Below are positions 13,577 to 20,363 of a stretch of DNA of 22,125 nt, piece by piece (within the stretch, counting starts at the first letter, position 1; every line of letters starts with the position of its first letter). The notes under the pieces were generated by a model, which made no database searches, was not told the origin of the DNA, and worked only from the letters and a program-made list of their open reading frames with translations. Where the stretch lies: the NCBI GenBank assembly GCA_946610655.1, contig CAMOCH010000008.1:1-22125 (forward strand), in the 5' to 3' direction. This stretch comes from an uncultured Clostridia bacterium. GTDB lineage: Bacteria; Bacillota; Clostridia; Christensenellales; UBA1242. The translations under genes were made by a program, and so were the position numbers.

Positions 13577-13582
13577 TGTTTT

Positions 13583-14422
13583 ATGAAATATACTAAAAGC
13601 AAAAACAAAATTGAAATTTTTGATAAATCTGAATTTAACATTAAACAGATATGTGAATGTGGGCAGATGTTCAGATATTTTGTGTGTGAAGATGGTTCAT
13701 ATATTGTGATTTCTGGCGATAAATTGGCGAAGATTTGTGAGCTAGATGACAAGTATGAAGTATACACAAATAGTGTAAATTATTTTGTTAATTATTTTGA
13801 TTTGGATAATGATTATGGTGCTATTAAAAACAATTTGAAACATTTTGATGTTTTGACAAAAGCGATAGAAAATGGATATGGAATAAGAATAGTGAGTGCA
13901 GATAAATTTGAAACGATTATTGAGTTTATTATATCGGCAAATAACAACATTAAAAGAATTCAAAAAATTGTTGAAAAACTTTGTGAGATAGCACCAATTA
14001 TTAAAACTGAATTTGGACAATTTCACAGATTTCCAACTGTCGATGAATTGAGTTTACAAAGTGATGAGTGGTTTGATAATTTGGGGGCAGGTTATAGGGC
14101 AGGATATTTGAAACAAACTATTAAAGATTTAAAAAATGTAGATTTGACTAAGGTTGAAAAACTTTCATCTGATGAATTATATAAGTGGCTAATATCACTT
14201 AAAGGTGTTGGTCCAAAAGTTGCAAGTTGCATTATGCTTTTTGGATTTGGGAGAAGAGAGTATTTTCCGGTTGATACGTGGGTTGAACAAGTTTATTATA
14301 ACCATTTTGATAAAACAAAAAGAACGAGAAAACAAATTCAAACTTATTTTGAGAATATTTTTAAAGAAAATAGTGGAATTGTTCAACAGTATTTATTTTA
14401 TTTTGAAAGATCGAAGAAATAG
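13583..14422 (+). CDS. ogg: Ogg-type 8-oxoguanine DNA glycosylase/lyase
   Basis: Ogg enzymes remove oxidised guanine from DNA. The 279-residue product starts with the N-terminal OGG domain landmark FNIKQICECGQMFRY (18-32; family FN-x-x-x-T-L-x-SGQ-x-FRW). Its helix-hairpin-helix GPD domain reads LKGVGPKVASCIMLFGFGRREYFPVDTWV. Lys212 is the expected Schiff-base nucleophile and Asp231 the catalytic aspartate. Length and layout match bacterial Ogg/AlkA-like proteins annotated as 8-oxoguanine glycosylase. The gene stands alone, with its own leaderless-type promoter and a terminator directly after the stop. Other base specificity within the same fold is possible. Confidence 0.88.
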   Translation: MKYTKSKNKIEIFDKSEFNIKQICECGQMFRYFVCEDGSYIVISGDKLAKICELDDKYEVYTNSVNYFVNYFDLDNDYGAIKNNLKHFDVLTKAIENGYGIRIVSADKFETIIEFIISANNNIKRIQKIVEKLCEIAPIIKTEFGQFHRFPTVDELSLQSDEWFDNLGAGYRAGYLKQTIKDLKNVDLTKVEKLSSDELYKWLISLKGVGPKVASCIMLFGFGRREYFPVDTWVEQVYYNHFDKTKRTRKQIQTYFENIFKENSGIVQQYLFYFERSKK

Positions 14423-14452
14423 AAAGAGGATGGTTAATCCTCTTTTGTTTTT
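14423..14452 (+). terminator. Terminator after ogg
   Basis: AAAGAGGAT (14423-14431) pairs with ATCCTCTTT (14437-14445) around a 5-base loop, followed by a T-rich run. It begins just past the TAG stop. Confidence 0.85.
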
Positions 14453-14477
14453 GACATAAATTTACAATATTTTACAA

Positions 14478-14523
14478 AAATAGTTACAAAATGTAACCAA
14501 AAATGTAACTATTTGCAGCAAAT
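14478..14523. repeat. Nested inverted repeats, candidate operator of the RHH gene
   Basis: AAATAGTTACA (14478-14488) and TGTAACTATTT (14504-14514) are perfect 11-base inverted arms. A third half-site, TGTAAC, lies at 14492-14497 and makes GTTACA-AAA-TGTAAC with the left arm. It repeats directly at a 12-base step. A further palindrome, ATTTGC-A-GCAAAT (14511-14523), touches the promoter. This lies in the -35 region of the ribbon-helix-helix gene, as expected for autoregulation. Confidence 0.55.
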
Positions 14524-14526
14524 ATA

Positions 14527-14535
14527 TGATAATAT
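14527..14535 (+). promoter_or_regulatory. Extended -10 promoter of the RHH gene, likely leaderless
   Basis: TGA-TAATAT (-10 at 14530-14535) ends 6 bases before ATG 14542. There is no ribosome site and no clear -35; the inverted repeats occupy that place. Confidence 0.55.
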
Positions 14536-14541
14536 CAACAT

Positions 14542-14715
14542 ATGGAACAATTTAAACTAATAAAAACGCAAAATATGTCAATAAATCGCAGTGTAAGGCT
14601 TAAAAAATCAAATTTTGATAAGATTGCAACCATGAGTATGGCTACTGGTATAAGTTTTAATCGAATTGTGGAAAAATGCATTGAATATGCACTAGAAAAC
14701 ATGACAAAAAAATAA
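14542..14715 (+). CDS. Small ribbon-helix-helix (Arc/CopG-like) DNA-binding protein
   Basis: This 57-residue protein fits the ribbon-helix-helix pattern. A short β segment (SINRSVRLKKSNFDKI, 13-28) with alternating residues is followed by two helices, the first ending at ATGIS and the second running FNRIVEKCIEYALENM. Such proteins bind DNA as dimers at short repeated sites, often their own promoter. Perfect inverted and direct repeats of TGTAAC lie just upstream. There is no ribosome site; an extended -10 box ends 6 bases before the ATG. No toxin partner follows. The next gene is dnaG 81 bases on, so it is probably a stand-alone repressor or lost its partner. Confidence 0.7.
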   Translation: MEQFKLIKTQNMSINRSVRLKKSNFDKIATMSMATGISFNRIVEKCIEYALENMTKK

Positions 14716-14754
14716 TTATAAATTTTATTTATAAAAAGAGGGAAAATAAAAATA

Positions 14755-14796
14755 ATGTCGAATTTATCTATTAGTATTTTTTTTAGGCAAGGATAA
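14755..14796 (+). CDS. Possible 13-codon upstream ORF abutting dnaG
   Basis: ATG 14755 to TAA 14794-14796 encodes MSNLSISIFFRQG. The stop directly precedes the dnaG ATG (TAAATG) and the frame is the same as dnaG. GAGGG (14738-14742) lies 12 bases before it. It could couple translation to dnaG, whose own AAGGA is only 3 bases from its ATG. A chance ORF is equally possible. Confidence 0.3.
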   Translation: MSNLSISIFFRQG

Positions 14797-16719
14797 ATGG
14801 CAGACAATAAGGTTTTTGAAGATTTTTTAAATGAACTTAAACAGAAAAATGATTTAGTAAGTGTTGCGTCAAGATACTGTTCTCTTCAGAGGAAGGGACG
14901 ATATTATTGGGCGCGTTGTCCTTTTCATGGAGAAAAAACACCGTCACTTTGTATTAATGAATATGATGGTTTTTATTATTGCTATGGTTGCCACACTGGT
15001 GGAGACGTTATTCGCTGGGTTAGAAACATTGAGTCTTTAGATTTTATGGAAGCAGTGCAGCTACTTGCAAGTTGGGCGAACATGGAAGTTCCTCAAATTA
15101 AAGGCAAAAGTGATAGTGAGGAAATTGAAAAAAGAAAAAAACAGAAAGAGAGACTTGGTGCATTAACAAAAGAAGCTGCAATATATTACAGAAACAATCT
15201 TAAACTTCCAGAGGCAAAGGTTGCGTGGGATTATATTAAAAAACGTCAGCTTGAACCAGAGATTGTAACAAAATTTGGGCTTGGATATTCTCTTGGGTTT
15301 AATGAGATTGTTGAGTATCTATATTCTAAGGGATATACCAAGCAAGAAATGCTTGATAGTGGTGTTTGCAAAGAGAAAGACGGCAGACTTTATGATGCTG
15401 AAGCAACAAGACTGATATTCCCAATCATTGATGTTTATGGTCAAGTTATTGCGTTTTGTGGAAGAACTCTTGAAAGTGATCCAAAATTTGCAAAATACTT
15501 GAACACGGCTGATACGCCACTTTTTAACAAGAGAAAAACTCTTTATGCCATAAATTATTTAAAAAAGAAAAGGCAAACTGCTCAAAAAATCGAATATCTT
15601 ATATTGTGTGAAGGACAAATGGATGTTGTAAGCTTGCACAAAGCTGGTTTTGATACTGCTGTTGCAAGCATGGGAACAGCTCTTACTGTTGAGCAAGCAA
15701 AGCTTATTAAGCGTTTTGCAGACACCGTTTATATTTGTTATGACGGTGATAAAGCCGGTCAAAGCGCAACACTCCGTGGTCTTGATATTTTGGCTGAAAA
15801 TAACTTAACTGTTAAGGTTGTGACTCTTCCAGAAGGATTAGACCCAGATGATGTTATTAAAAAGTTTGGGGCAGAAGGTTATCAAAAATGTTTGGATAAA
15901 GCACTTCCGTTAACAGAGTATAAAATTGCATATATCAAAAGGCAAAATGACCTTACTACTGCTGATGGCAAAGCAAAATTTTTGAATGATTCTCTTGAGC
16001 TTGTTGCACAAATGCCAGACCAAATTGCTCAAGAAGTTTACCTTACACTGGTTGCAAAACATGCAAATATGAATAAAGACTTTTTGAGAAGAGAATTAGA
16101 CAATAAAATTGTTGAATGGCAAGAGAAAAAACAAAAAATGCTAGAAGAAGCCAGAGCTCTTGAAGAGCAGAAAGTTGTTAGTGACACAGAAAAACTTAAA
16201 GCTCTTGCTGGAGAATATGAGGGAGCGACTGATGATAATTTGGTTGCGCCAAAAGAAGAGATAAAACAAAAAGTGTTTGAAAAAGTTGATCCAAGCACAG
16301 ATAGAGCAGAAAAATATTTGCTTTGCGCAATGGTTCATCAAAAACCATATGCGTTTGTAAAATCTAATATTAGAGACTTGTTTGGCAATAATTATAGAGA
16401 TTTGTATGATTATTACTATACAAATAGAGATTCAGCAACCGAAAGTTTTGCACTTGAAGTGCATGATAAGTTTTATCCAAGTTATGGGAATAGAATTATA
16501 GAGATTATTAATAATTTCGCTGAATCTGATGATGAAGAATTTGATGCACAATTTTTTAAAGATTGTTTGTGGAGACTTTATCAAAAGAAACTGGAACAAG
16601 ATCAAAAACGTATTAATGAAGAATTAACTAAAGAATCTGATACACAAAAAAGACAAGAGCTTATTGTGGAACTTGCGAAAGTTGTGGATAAGCTTAAAAG
16701 TAAAAAGGTGGATTTATAA
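14797..16719 (+). CDS. dnaG: DNA primase DnaG
   Basis: DnaG makes RNA primers at the replication fork. The 640-residue product has the N-terminal CHC2 zinc finger (C41-PFH44, then C62-YGC65), the RNA polymerase-like basic core and the Toprim fold: ILCEGQMDVVS (acidic E about 272), ASMGTAL, and YICYDGDKAGQSA (about 312-324). A long coiled, Glu/Lys-rich linker (about 440-490) precedes the C-terminal helicase-binding helical domain. The start ATG 14797 has AAGGA close by and AGG 9 bases upstream. Its stop overlaps rpoD by one base (TAATG), recreating the conserved dnaG-rpoD pair of the macromolecular synthesis operon; rpsU is not adjacent. Confidence 0.97.
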   Translation: MADNKVFEDFLNELKQKNDLVSVASRYCSLQRKGRYYWARCPFHGEKTPSLCINEYDGFYYCYGCHTGGDVIRWVRNIESLDFMEAVQLLASWANMEVPQIKGKSDSEEIEKRKKQKERLGALTKEAAIYYRNNLKLPEAKVAWDYIKKRQLEPEIVTKFGLGYSLGFNEIVEYLYSKGYTKQEMLDSGVCKEKDGRLYDAEATRLIFPIIDVYGQVIAFCGRTLESDPKFAKYLNTADTPLFNKRKTLYAINYLKKKRQTAQKIEYLILCEGQMDVVSLHKAGFDTAVASMGTALTVEQAKLIKRFADTVYICYDGDKAGQSATLRGLDILAENNLTVKVVTLPEGLDPDDVIKKFGAEGYQKCLDKALPLTEYKIAYIKRQNDLTTADGKAKFLNDSLELVAQMPDQIAQEVYLTLVAKHANMNKDFLRRELDNKIVEWQEKKQKMLEEARALEEQKVVSDTEKLKALAGEYEGATDDNLVAPKEEIKQKVFEKVDPSTDRAEKYLLCAMVHQKPYAFVKSNIRDLFGNNYRDLYDYYYTNRDSATESFALEVHDKFYPSYGNRIIEIINNFAESDDEEFDAQFFKDCLWRLYQKKLEQDQKRINEELTKESDTQKRQELIVELAKVVDKLKSKKVDL

Positions 16720-17765
16720 TGAATAAAGAAAAATTTGAACAAAAACTTGAAAAGTTGATTGAAAAGGGTAAGAAAAAGGGTACTCTTTCAACAGAGGAAG
16801 TTTCTGATAAACTTGCATCTTTTTCTCCAGAAGAAATTGATGAAGTTATGGATAAAATTCAAGCAGAAGGTATTAAAATTGTTGATACAATTGTTGCTTC
16901 AAACGACTTAGAACTTGAAAAATTGATGAATCAAGCAAATATTGATGACCCAGTTAAAATGTATCTTAAAGATATTGGTAAAGTACCTCTTCTTTCTCCT
17001 GATGAAGAAATTGAACTTGCAAAAAGAATGGCAGAAGGTGATGAAGAAGCAAAAAGAAGACTTAGTGAGGCAAACCTTAGACTGGTTGTTTCTATTGCAA
17101 AAAGATATGTTGGAAGAGGATTACTTTTTCTTGACCTTATTCAAGAAGGTAACTTTGGATTGATGAAAGCTGTTGAAAAGTTTGATTATACTAAAGGCTT
17201 TAAATTTTCAACATATTCAACTTGGTGGATAAAACAATCAATCACTCGTGCTATTGCTGACCAAGCAAGAACAATTCGTATTCCTGTTCACATGGTTGAA
17301 ACTATTAATAAGCTTACAAGAATAACAAGACAATTAACTCAAAAACTTGGCAGAGAACCTTCTGTTGAAGAAATAGCAAAGGAAATGAATATTAGCGAAG
17401 ACAAAGTTCGCGAAATCATGAAAATAAGTCAAGACACTGTGTCTTTGGATACCCCTGTTGGTGAAGAAGAAGACAGTAACCTTGGAACATTTATTCCTGA
17501 TGAAAACGCATTGTCTCCACAAGAATCTGCAGCACAAGTTATGCTTAAAGAGCAACTTCTTGAAGTTCTTAACACATTAACTCCACGTGAACAAAAAGTT
17601 ATAATGCTCAGATACGGAATCGAAGATGGTCACTCAAGAACTCTTGAAGACGTTGGTAAAGAATTTAACGTTACTCGTGAAAGAATAAGACAAATTGAGG
17701 CAAAAGCTCTCAAAAAACTTCGTCAACCAAGCAGAAGTAAAAAACTTAAGGACTTCTTGGATTAA
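16719..17765 (+). CDS. rpoD: Primary sigma factor RpoD/SigA
   Basis: This is the housekeeping sigma factor that directs RNA polymerase to -35/-10 promoters. The 348-residue product has a short region 1.1 (1-60), region 1.2 from DPVKMYLKDIG, and region 2 with the invariant NLRLVVSIAKRY…LDLIQEGNFGLMKAV and FSTYSTWWIKQSI. Region 3 follows, then region 4 with TPREQKVIMLRYG and the helix-turn-helix TLEDVGKEFNVTRERIRQIEAKALKKLR. Length and short N-terminus fit low-GC Firmicutes SigA. AAAGGTGG lies upstream. It overlaps dnaG by one base at its start and trmK by one base at its end. Confidence 0.98.
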   Translation: MNKEKFEQKLEKLIEKGKKKGTLSTEEVSDKLASFSPEEIDEVMDKIQAEGIKIVDTIVASNDLELEKLMNQANIDDPVKMYLKDIGKVPLLSPDEEIELAKRMAEGDEEAKRRLSEANLRLVVSIAKRYVGRGLLFLDLIQEGNFGLMKAVEKFDYTKGFKFSTYSTWWIKQSITRAIADQARTIRIPVHMVETINKLTRITRQLTQKLGREPSVEEIAKEMNISEDKVREIMKISQDTVSLDTPVGEEEDSNLGTFIPDENALSPQESAAQVMLKEQLLEVLNTLTPREQKVIMLRYGIEDGHSRTLEDVGKEFNVTRERIRQIEAKALKKLRQPSRSKKLKDFLD

Positions 17766-18460
17766 TGAAATTAAAATTGCCAAGAGCAAAAAAAAGACTA
17801 GAAATTATTTGTGATGAAGTTTGTGAGCTGGCAAGTGATGATGATGTTGTAACTGATGTTGGAACAGATCATGGATATTTGCCAATTATGCTTTCTGAAA
17901 AAATAAAATCAAAACTTATTGCTACAGATATAAGTAAAAGTAGTCTTGAAAAAGCAATAGTATTATCAAATAAGCATAATACTGAAGTGGATTGTAGGGT
18001 TGGTGATGGATTAAAAATTGCACCAGAAACGACCATTGCTTCTATATGTGGCATTGGTGGAACAGAAATTGCTAAAATTTTGTCCGATATAAATTATCAT
18101 GGTAAGGCAGTTCTTCAGCCTGTTCCAACCGATAAAGATTTAAGACAATTTTTGCTTGATAACAATTATCATATAAAGAAAGATTATGTTATACTAAATG
18201 AAAACAAGTTCTATTTTATATTTGTTATAGATGGAAAAGATTGTAAAAATAGATATTCGCAAAAAGACAAATTTTTTGGAAAGACAAATTTAAAAAATAT
18301 GAGTGAAGATTTTATACTTTATTTAAAAAGTGAAGTAAATAGGTTGAAATTTTTGGAAAATTTTGATATAACAAAAATGTCTGAAAAATCAAAAGAAGAA
18401 TTAAAAGAAAAAATTAAGTACTATAATGTAGCAAAAAATATATTAAAAAAAGGAAAATAA
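17765..18460 (+). CDS. trmK: TrmK-family tRNA (adenine-22 N1)-methyltransferase
   Basis: TrmK methylates A22 in tRNA using S-adenosylmethionine. The 231-residue product has SAM motif I as TDVGTDHGYLPI (30-41), IATDISKSSLEKA as the following acidic loop, GIGGTEIAKIL for the family GMGGxLIxxIL, and LQPVP for the LQPM motif. A C-terminal helical, Lys/Glu-rich coiled region completes the family layout. It follows rpoD directly (TAATG overlap), the same neighbourhood as Bacillus sigA-yqfN. The usual next gene, a Nif3-like protein, is absent, and the zinc-ribbon gene comes one base after the stop. Confidence 0.9.
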   Translation: MKLKLPRAKKRLEIICDEVCELASDDDVVTDVGTDHGYLPIMLSEKIKSKLIATDISKSSLEKAIVLSNKHNTEVDCRVGDGLKIAPETTIASICGIGGTEIAKILSDINYHGKAVLQPVPTDKDLRQFLLDNNYHIKKDYVILNENKFYFIFVIDGKDCKNRYSQKDKFFGKTNLKNMSEDFILYLKSEVNRLKFLENFDITKMSEKSKEELKEKIKYYNVAKNILKKGK

Positions 18461-18461
18461 A

Positions 18462-19154
18462 ATGCAAGAAATATTAAAGTATCAAGACATTGATTTTAAA
18501 ATTGCGAAGCTTGAAAATGAGTTAAAAGAGCTTCCTGAACTTAAAAAAGCCAAAGAAATGCAGAATTTAAAGGCAGATTGCAGAAATAGACTGGATGTTT
18601 TGGAGAAAAATGCGCAAAAAGCTCTTGAAAACTTTGAAAAAGCGCGTCAATATTATGATGAATTGGTTGTAAAAATTGAAACATTGAGCAAATCTGTTGA
18701 CGAATATGACTTGGAAAAAATTAAAAAACTTCAACAAGCTAAAAACAATTTTTATCAAATGGTTGAAAAACTTGAAAATGAACTTGTTAAAATTGTTAAC
18801 CAATTTAGTAAAGTAAATAATGATTATTCTGCAATTGTAAAGAATGTTAAAATTGCAAATGGCAATATTGAAGTTTATAAACAAAAATACGAAGATGCAA
18901 AAGCACAAATTGAGCCAAAAATTGCTGAACTAAAAAAAGAACTTGCTGAACAAGCTAAAAAAGTTGATAAGGCTATTTTGGAAAAATACAATCTTCGCAA
19001 AAAACATGGGCTTCCTGTTTTTGTAAAAAATATAAATGGCACTTGTGGAAGATGTAGGATGACAATTTCGGCAAGCAAGATGCAATTATTTGAAAAAAAT
19101 GGTTATGTTGAATGCGAAAATGAAAATTGTGGAAGAATAATAATAAAAATGTAA
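18462..19154 (+). CDS. Coiled-coil protein with C-terminal C4 zinc ribbon
   Basis: The product has 230 residues. An extended antiparallel coiled coil (about 5-175) is rich in Lys, Glu and Leu. It is followed by a C4 zinc ribbon with C195-GRC198 and C218-x4-C223. This is the zf-RING_7/CT398-like family found next to trmK and Nif3 genes in Firmicutes and many other bacteria. The exact role is not settled; relatives have been linked to nucleic-acid or secretion-related functions. AAAGGA precedes the ATG, which lies one base after the trmK stop. The gene closes the dnaG-rpoD-trmK block and ends inside a terminator. Confidence 0.85.
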   Translation: MQEILKYQDIDFKIAKLENELKELPELKKAKEMQNLKADCRNRLDVLEKNAQKALENFEKARQYYDELVVKIETLSKSVDEYDLEKIKKLQQAKNNFYQMVEKLENELVKIVNQFSKVNNDYSAIVKNVKIANGNIEVYKQKYEDAKAQIEPKIAELKKELAEQAKKVDKAILEKYNLRKKHGLPVFVKNINGTCGRCRMTISASKMQLFEKNGYVECENENCGRIIIKM

Positions 19155-19179
19155 TGCTTGCGAGTCAAGCATTTTTTTT
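19153..19179 (+). terminator. Terminator of the dnaG-rpoD block
   Basis: AATGCTTG (19153-19160) pairs with CAAGCATT (19165-19172) around CGAG/T, followed by eight T. The stem overlaps the last two bases of the preceding stop codon. Confidence 0.9.
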
Positions 19180-19203
19180 GTTTTATGATTAAGCTTGTAT
19201 TAA

Positions 19204-19209
19204 TATAAT
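19204..19209 (+). promoter_or_regulatory. -10 box of the YkvI-like gene, likely leaderless
   Basis: A perfect TATAAT (19204-19209) ends 5 bases before ATG 19215. The -35 is weak (TTTTAT at 17 bases), and no ribosome site is present. Confidence 0.5.
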
Positions 19210-19214
19210 TTAAT

Positions 19215-20117
19215 ATGAGCTTTTTTAGTTGTTTGTATTTTGTTTTTTCTATACTTGGTTGTGTGCTTGGGGCAGGCTTTGTGTCTGGAACAGAAATTCA
19301 AAAATTTTTTGTGCAATATAAAGTGTGGGGTATTGTTGGAATAATTGTCTCAAATGTGATTTTTTGCTTAAGTATTTTATACTTTTATTTTAAATCTAAT
19401 GATAAGAATGGTAAAATTAATTTGCTTCCATATTGTCAAATTTTTATTTCTGGGACTATGATGGCTGGGCTATCTAGTGTGTTTCCGAATAAAATTGTTT
19501 TTAATTTTTTGGCAGTTATTGTGTTATCAATAGTTTTATTTTGTGGTATAAAAGTGGCTAATGTTGTTAATATAATAGTATCAATTTGCGTAATAATGTC
19601 GCTTCCTTTTATTTTGGAAATTAGCAAAATTGATATAATATGTGGATATAGAGTAGGTGCTTTTGTTAAGTGTATCTTATATGCGTTTATGAATGTATTG
19701 ACTAGTGAAGCTATTTTGAAGAACTTATTGAAAAATAAAAGCAAAAAATTTGTGATATGCTGTTGTTTGGTGCTATTTGTTATTGTGTCAACTTTACAAA
19801 TTTTATTTTTCATAAATATATACAATTCAAAAAGTGAAATGCCCATGTTTGATAATCTCCAAAGCTGGTTTGTTGGTGTTTATAAAACTATTTTTGTAAT
19901 TGCTATGATTTCCACACTTATAAGTAGTAGCTTTGGGGCAATTAAAATATTCAAAAATAAAATGAATTTAGGGTATAATTTTGCCCAATGTTTAGCTATA
20001 AGCTGTATGATTTTATTAATTAGTTTTATTGGGTTTTCTAAAATTATTGAATATATTTATCCAATAATTGGTTTAATATTTGTTTTACAGGTAGTTTTAA
20101 ATAAAATGTTTACATAA
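19215..20117 (+). CDS. YkvI-like APC-superfamily membrane transporter
   Basis: The 300-residue protein has about eight to ten hydrophobic segments. The first contains ILGCVLGAGFVSGTEIQKFF, matching the YkvI family signature GAGFATGQEI-x-x-FF, an unwound helix typical of the amino-acid/polyamine/organocation fold. Further segments are evenly spaced. The length is somewhat short for the family (usually near 340-370), mostly at the C-terminus. The substrate is unknown, and relatives are predicted amino acid or branched-chain transporters. There is no ribosome site. A TATAAT ends 5 bases before the ATG. The gene stands alone between a terminator and a long AT-rich gap. Confidence 0.75.
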   Translation: MSFFSCLYFVFSILGCVLGAGFVSGTEIQKFFVQYKVWGIVGIIVSNVIFCLSILYFYFKSNDKNGKINLLPYCQIFISGTMMAGLSSVFPNKIVFNFLAVIVLSIVLFCGIKVANVVNIIVSICVIMSLPFILEISKIDIICGYRVGAFVKCILYAFMNVLTSEAILKNLLKNKSKKFVICCCLVLFVIVSTLQILFFINIYNSKSEMPMFDNLQSWFVGVYKTIFVIAMISTLISSSFGAIKIFKNKMNLGYNFAQCLAISCMILLISFIGFSKIIEYIYPIIGLIFVLQVVLNKMFT

Positions 20118-20167
20118 AAATGCAGAAAATATAAACTTTAAATGTAAATAATAGATAAAAATACGCA

Positions 20168-20241
20168 AAAAATGCAAATACAATTACAAATGTAACTAAT
20201 TTGGTAATATTTTTGAATAAATTTATTTATTTTGCATTTTT
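20168..20241. repeat. Nested inverted repeats in the 246-base gap after the YkvI-like gene
   Basis: Outer arms AAAAATGCAAATA (20168-20180) and TATTTTGCATTTTT (20228-20241) match except for one extra base. They enclose TTACA-AA-TGTAA (20184-20195), close to the GTTACA-AAA-TGTAAC repeat before the RHH gene. The outer pair with its trailing T could be a weak terminator. The rest of 20118-20363 is AT-rich and holds only the promoter below. Confidence 0.4.
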
Positions 20242-20302
20242 GGTATAAAAAATTTAATATTTTTACTTTTTTAAATATTTTTTTATTGTTGATTAAAATT
20301 GT

Positions 20303-20332
20303 TTGTTAAATTGTATAAGTTTTTGTTATACT
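20303..20332 (+). promoter_or_regulatory. Promoter of the large surface protein gene
   Basis: TTGTTA (20303-20308), an 18-base spacer and TATACT (20327-20332), 31 bases before the ATG. AGGTGG (20351-20356) is the ribosome site. Confidence 0.6.
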
Positions 20333-20363
20333 ATATTTAATATTAAATATAGGTGGCAAAGAA

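Noticed and set aside
14542..14796. Toxin-antitoxin pair with the RHH protein as antitoxin
   Set aside because: No toxin-sized ORF follows or precedes it; only a 13-codon ORF and dnaG are present downstream.
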